Below, piece after piece: positions 6,850 through 9,449 of a DNA stretch of 9,449 nucleotides. The position numbers were made by a program, and so were the translations under genes. Within the stretch, counting starts at the first letter, position 1. Each line of letters begins with the position of its first letter. The notes beneath the pieces were generated by a model that saw only the letters and a list, made by a program, of their open reading frames with translations, ran no database searches and had not been told where the DNA came from. Where the stretch lies: positions 1 to 9,449 of the forward strand of contig JAIYBO010000135.1 in the NCBI GenBank assembly GCA_027488495.1, read 5' to 3'. Source of the DNA: Bacteroidota bacterium (lineage in GTDB: Bacteria; Bacteroidota; Bacteroidia; NS11-12g; UBA955).

Positions 6850-6971
6850 CTATCACCATAGAGTTTTTAATCTCACGATCCATCAGACCGTGGCCTCAAA
6901 AGTCAATTCATCTGCAGAATTCACAGAGTATTACCCATTAAATCGGATAAAAACGGCAAGAAAACAGTGGC

Positions 6972-8444
6972 TTAACGACTGTAATTCGGGGCTTCGCGAG
7001 TAATCGCAACATCATGGGGATGACTTTCACGCATACCTGCATTGGTGATTCGAACAAACTTTGACGTTTGCAATTCATCAATTGTAGCAGAACCGCAATA
7101 GCCCATTCCCGCGCGGATACCACCCACCAATTGGTAAAGTACTTCAGCAACATGCCCTTTGTACGCCACAGAACCCACGATACCTTCGGGCACCAATTTG
7201 GCCACTTCTTCTTCCGCATCTTGGAAATAGCGATCCTTAGAACCGTCTTTCATCGCTTCGATGCTACCCATACCGCGATAGCTCTTCACTTTCCTACCTT
7301 CGAAAAAGGTTGTTTCACCTGGCGCCTCTTCTGTACCGGCAAACAAGCCACCAGCCATAATTACGTTGGCACCAGCAACCAAAGCTTTTACGATATCACC
7401 ACTGTAGCGAATCCCTCCATCAGCGATTACAGGGACACCGGTACCTTCCAGGGCTTGTGCAGCTTCCATCAAAGCACTCAATTGAGGCATGCCAATTCCT
7501 GCGATGATACGGGTTGTGCAAATACTACCTGGTCCCACACCTACCTTAACGGCATCGGCACCCGCTTCGGCCAAGGCCTTCGCAGCCGCGCCTGTGGCAA
7601 TATTACCTGCGATGATTTGCAACTGAGGGAATGCCGTTTTCACACGCTTCACCTCATCAATCACACCTTTCGAATGTCCGTGCGCTGTATCAATGGCAAT
7701 CACATCCACCCCAACGGCCACCAAAGCACTCACGCGCTCCAGCGTATCTGCGGTTACACCCACTGCCGCACCCACAACCAATCGGCCATGAGCATCTTTA
7801 CAAGCTTTGGGGTAATTTTTCACTTTCTGGATATCCTTGAAAGTGATCAATCCAACCAATTTATTGTCGCCATCAACAATGGGCAACTTCTCAATTTTAT
7901 ACTTCTCTAAAATTTCTTGGGCCCCCTTCAAATTGGTACCCAATGCTGCAGTGATCAAATTCTCACGCGTCATCACCTCGCTCACCTTCTTATCCAAATC
8001 TTTTTCAAACCGCAAGTCTCTGTTGGTAATGATACCAACCAATTGATTCTCTTCATTCACAACGGGAATACCACCAATTTTGTGATCGCGCATCAAATGA
8101 ACCGCTTCTCTCAAAACCGCATCTTCCCCCAAAGTTACCGGCTCCATGATCATACCACTTTCTGACCGTTTTACCTTTTTCACTTCTTCCGCCTGACGGG
8201 CGATGGTCATGTTTTTATGAATGATTCCAATCCCTCCCTCTCGCGCCATTGCAATGGCCATACCGCTCTCTGTAACCGTATCCATTGCCGCAGCCATTAT
8301 GGGAATGTTTAACCGCAAGTTGCGTGTCAACTGCACCGAAGTATCAACATCTCTAGGCAGAACTTCTGAATAACGAGGAATGACCAAGACATCATCGAAT
8401 GTGAGGCCTTCAAGAGCAATTTTGGAATGGTTTTGGATTGACAT
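6972..8444 (-). CDS. guaB: Inosine-5'-monophosphate dehydrogenase
   Basis: Oxidises IMP to XMP with NAD+, the committed step of GMP synthesis, in the cytoplasm. The protein is 490 residues, the normal length for bacterial IMPDH. The N-terminal half of the barrel (LTFDDVLVIPRYSEV at 14-28, PIMAAAMDTVTE at 48-59) is followed by two CBS domains (about 95-150 and 155-210), which usually mediate adenine/guanine nucleotide control. Then come IDTAHGHS (251-258), the active-site loop GVGPGSICTTR with catalytic C309, the IMP-phosphate site ADGGIRYSGD (341-350), the flap KDRYFQ with R405 and Y406, and GMGYCGS (446-452). The start MSIQNHSKIALEGLTFDDVL is typical. The gene has a well-matched promoter at 8490-8521 and a leader of about 41 nt. 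I see no strong terminator between it and the EEP gene, so some read-through is possible. Confidence 0.98.
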   Translation of the reverse strand: MSIQNHSKIALEGLTFDDVLVIPRYSEVLPRDVDTSVQLTRNLRLNIPIMAAAMDTVTESGMAIAMAREGGIGIIHKNMTIARQAEEVKKVKRSESGMIMEPVTLGEDAVLREAVHLMRDHKIGGIPVVNEENQLVGIITNRDLRFEKDLDKKVSEVMTRENLITAALGTNLKGAQEILEKYKIEKLPIVDGDNKLVGLITFKDIQKVKNYPKACKDAHGRLVVGAAVGVTADTLERVSALVAVGVDVIAIDTAHGHSKGVIDEVKRVKTAFPQLQIIAGNIATGAAAKALAEAGADAVKVGVGPGSICTTRIIAGIGMPQLSALMEAAQALEGTGVPVIADGGIRYSGDIVKALVAGANVIMAGGLFAGTEEAPGETTFFEGRKVKSYRGMGSIEAMKDGSKDRYFQDAEEEVAKLVPEGIVGSVAYKGHVAEVLYQLVGGIRAGMGYCGSATIDELQTSKFVRITNAGMRESHPHDVAITREAPNYSR

Positions 8445-8489
8445 GCAAATAACGAATTAAGGATGAAAGTAGAGTGGTTATTTGCGGTG

Positions 8490-8521
8490 CAAAGATAGGA
8501 CTTGACAACCGATTTTCCAAA
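8490..8521 (-). promoter_or_regulatory. guaB promoter (-33 and -7)
   Basis: On the minus strand TTTG (8518-8521), a 20-bp spacer and TATCTTTG (8490-8497) match the Bacteroidota primary sigma factor consensus TTTG / TAnnTTTG at both elements. Transcription should start near 8485. This is the clearest promoter in the window and supports the reading of the other TAnnTTTG sites. Confidence 0.75.
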
Positions 8522-8583
8522 TCAACCCAAACCTAGCATTCTGTGACCAGTTGCACACCAGGCGATATCTCTCTGCCACAAAG

Positions 8584-8615
8584 AAAAAGCGGGGCGCTCT
8601 CGCACCCCGCTTTTT
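8584..8615 (-). terminator. Rho-independent terminator after the lipocalin-like gene
   Basis: AAAAAGCGGGG (8584-8594) and CCCCGCTTTTT (8605-8615) form an 11-bp perfect stem around a 10-base centre that can add two inner C-G pairs. On the minus strand it is followed by TTTTTC. It lies 33 bp after the stop at 8649. The symmetric A and T runs would also allow termination on the plus strand. Confidence 0.88.
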
Positions 8616-8648
8616 ACACATTGAATCCGAAGAAACAACGAAGTTCTT

Positions 8649-9134
8649 TTATCTCTTGCGAAACTTGAAAGTCATGCTTGAATTCTGCATGAAGCTATCT
8701 ACGCGAATGTGCATGTTGTTATCATCAACCAAAATCAACTTAAACTTCTCGCCATCCATCGTCACTGTTTTTTCATCGGCACTCAAATCCCAAACACCAG
8801 TAGTACTATCCGGATCCGCTGGACTGCATTTCAACAAATTCTCTTTGATCACATACGTTTTCTGTCCATTGGCTGACGCGAATTTGTAATAATCATCTTT
8901 CTCACAGTCTTGCATCATTTGCATGTAATCCGTCAATTTAATTCCACCACCCAAATCCAACGCTGGTTCAATGGGCATAGAAGCCAATTCCCAAGCGTGA
9001 GCACAAATTTTTTCAGTTGTTGTTGGCAATACAGGCGCGGGCTGTTCATCTTCACAACCACCCAAAGCCAACATTGAAATACCCACAACAATCATCGTTG
9101 CATAAGTATTCATTTTGAAAGTCATCTTTTTCAT
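8649..9134 (-). CDS. Lipocalin-like lipoprotein, probably surface-exposed
   Basis: Protein of 161 residues from the chosen start. A lipoprotein signal peptide (Lys-rich start, hydrophobic YATMIVVGISMLAL, lipobox LGGC with Cys at 27) is followed at once by the acidic CEDEQPAPV, resembling the lipoprotein export signal that sends Bacteroidota lipoproteins to the cell surface. The rest resembles the lipocalin-like family of this phylum: AWEL near 47-50, the MMQDCEKDDYYKF segment (73-85), C103, then GVWDLSADEKTVTMDG (113-128) and alternating beta-strand-like sequence. C77 and C103 could form a disulfide. Ligand and function are unknown. The ATG at 9134 is chosen because the promoter (-7 at 9143-9150) excludes the first ATG at 9191. 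An ATG at 9113 is also possible and would give a leader of about 25 nt instead of about 4. Confidence 0.78.
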   Translation of the reverse strand: MKKMTFKMNTYATMIVVGISMLALGGCEDEQPAPVLPTTTEKICAHAWELASMPIEPALDLGGGIKLTDYMQMMQDCEKDDYYKFASANGQKTYVIKENLLKCSPADPDSTTGVWDLSADEKTVTMDGEKFKLILVDDNNMHIRVDSFMQNSSMTFKFRKR

Positions 9135-9142
9135 ATTAATCA

Positions 9143-9173
9143 CAAAGTAATGGCATCGTGTGCACATATTCAA
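9143..9173 (-). promoter_or_regulatory. Predicted promoter of the lipocalin-like lipoprotein gene
   Basis: On the minus strand TTG (9171-9173), a 20-bp spacer and TTACTTTG (9143-9150) resemble TTTG / TAnnTTTG, with one mismatch in the -7 element. Transcription should start near 9138, just before the ATG at 9134. Its -33 element lies where the -33 of the divergent methyltransferase gene would be. Confidence 0.5.
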
Positions 9174-9193
9174 TATTTTTCGACATTCCACAA

Positions 9194-9201
9194 TAAATTT
9201 G
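9194..9201 (+). promoter_or_regulatory. Predicted -7 promoter element of the methyltransferase-like gene
   Basis: TAAATTTG matches TAnnTTTG exactly and ends 7 bp before the ATG at 9209, so the leader would be only about 3-4 nt. No clear -33 TTTG is seen on this strand. The first three bases of the element are also an in-frame TAA stop, so translation cannot begin farther upstream. Confidence 0.5.
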
Positions 9202-9208
9202 CCTCAGA

Positions 9209-9449
9209 ATGCATCCCTTTCAAATCCTGCTGGCCAAATGGTCTTCTCCCCTTTTCCATGGACACAAATACAAATGCAACTTGTGTGGATTTGAATCCAA
9301 AAAACTTAGATCCCGAGGCCATGACCACCCGGTGATCAAAATCAAACAAATCCTCTCAGCGGGCAAACGCAGATCCGATTGTCCTCGTTGCTTATCATCG
9401 GACCGCGACCGACGCCTCTGGCTGTTCCTTGAAAATAACATTACTCCCC
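9209..9449 (+). CDS. N-terminus of a zinc-ribbon class I SAM-dependent methyltransferase (partial, runs off window)
   Basis: The frame is open from the ATG at 9209 to the window end, 80 complete codons, and is cut by the window boundary. After MHPFQILLAKW it reads YKCNLCGF (C23, C26), a basic stretch, then SDCPRCLSSDRDRRLWLFLENN (C58, C61, in two parts: SDCPRC and LSSDRDRRLWLFLENN). The paired CxxC and CPxC with S.[DE]R.R..W..L directly after is the pattern I know from the N-terminal zinc ribbon of class I SAM-dependent methyltransferases common in Bacteroidota, which usually read CP.C.S.ERHRLLWLYL. The SAM-binding domain would lie beyond the window, so the methyltransferase call is inference; the zinc ribbon is directly visible. 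The only ATG before the first Cys pair in this frame is 9209, and the in-frame TAA at 9194 sets the upstream limit. It is divergent from the lipocalin-like gene. Confidence 0.68.
   Translation, partial: MHPFQILLAKWSSPLFHGHKYKCNLCGFESKKLRSRGHDHPVIKIKQILSAGKRRSDCPRCLSSDRDRRLWLFLENNITP

Noticed and set aside
6904..6923. Repeated AATTCA around a CTGCAG palindrome between guaB and the EEP gene
   Set aside because: Short, A/T-rich and without a following T-run; such a match is expected by chance, and it is too weak to call as a terminator or operator.
7068..7910. A 280-codon open frame on the plus strand opposite guaB
   Set aside because: It lies wholly within the very well conserved guaB gene, has no recognisable domain and no promoter; it is a by-product of guaB codon use.
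9150..9335. Plus-strand open frame ending at 9335 in the lipoprotein-methyltransferase intergenic region
   Set aside because: It overlaps the clear zinc-ribbon frame that starts at 9209, and its sequence has no recognisable motif.

Overview
This looks like a chromosomal segment from a member of the Bacteroidota. The evidence is of three kinds. Several starts are preceded by the TAnnTTTG -7 promoter element typical of that phylum, twice with a TTTG or TTG -33 element 20 bp upstream. Start codons lack Shine-Dalgarno sequences and sit behind A/T-rich leaders. The gene families are also characteristic: secreted MORN-repeat protein, cyclophilin-FKBP fusion, lipocalin-like lipoprotein with an acidic export signal, and a zinc-ribbon methyltransferase. 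I cannot place it below phylum. No IS element, integrase, CRISPR array, tRNA or rRNA is visible, and all genes look intact.

Layout. A YfcE/MJ0936-type phosphodiesterase (+, 1-507) meets a uridine-kinase-like P-loop kinase (-, 504-1139) tail to tail with a 4-bp overlap of stop codons. The kinase lies directly downstream of a secreted MORN-repeat protein (-, 1153-2331), probably in one operon. Interleaved divergent promoters at about 2342-2378 separate that operon from a YjbR/MmcQ-family gene (+, 2396-2749), which overlaps by ATGA the gene for a secreted two-domain peptidyl-prolyl isomerase (cyclophilin + FKBP, 2746-3816). A strong hairpin terminator follows. CTP synthase pyrG (+, 3988-5589) then has its own -7 element, an inverted repeat just upstream of it, and its own terminator.

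The rest is mostly on the minus strand: an endonuclease/exonuclease/phosphatase-fold lipoprotein (5689-6837), IMP dehydrogenase guaB (6972-8444, with the best promoter in the window), and a probably surface-exposed lipocalin-like lipoprotein (8649-9134, with a terminator). A divergent gene starts at 9209 on the + strand and runs off the window end. It encodes a zinc-ribbon N-terminus resembling Bacteroidota class I SAM-dependent methyltransferases.

Three proteins belong to nucleotide metabolism: a uridine-kinase-like enzyme (UMP/CMP salvage), PyrG (UTP to CTP) and GuaB (IMP to XMP). They lie in separate transcription units, so this is co-location rather than a pathway operon. I see no new defence or mobile system. 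The most interesting features are regulatory: interleaved divergent promoters, very short or absent leaders at three genes, and a dyad before pyrG. The partial methyltransferase and the double-isomerase fusion also deserve attention.
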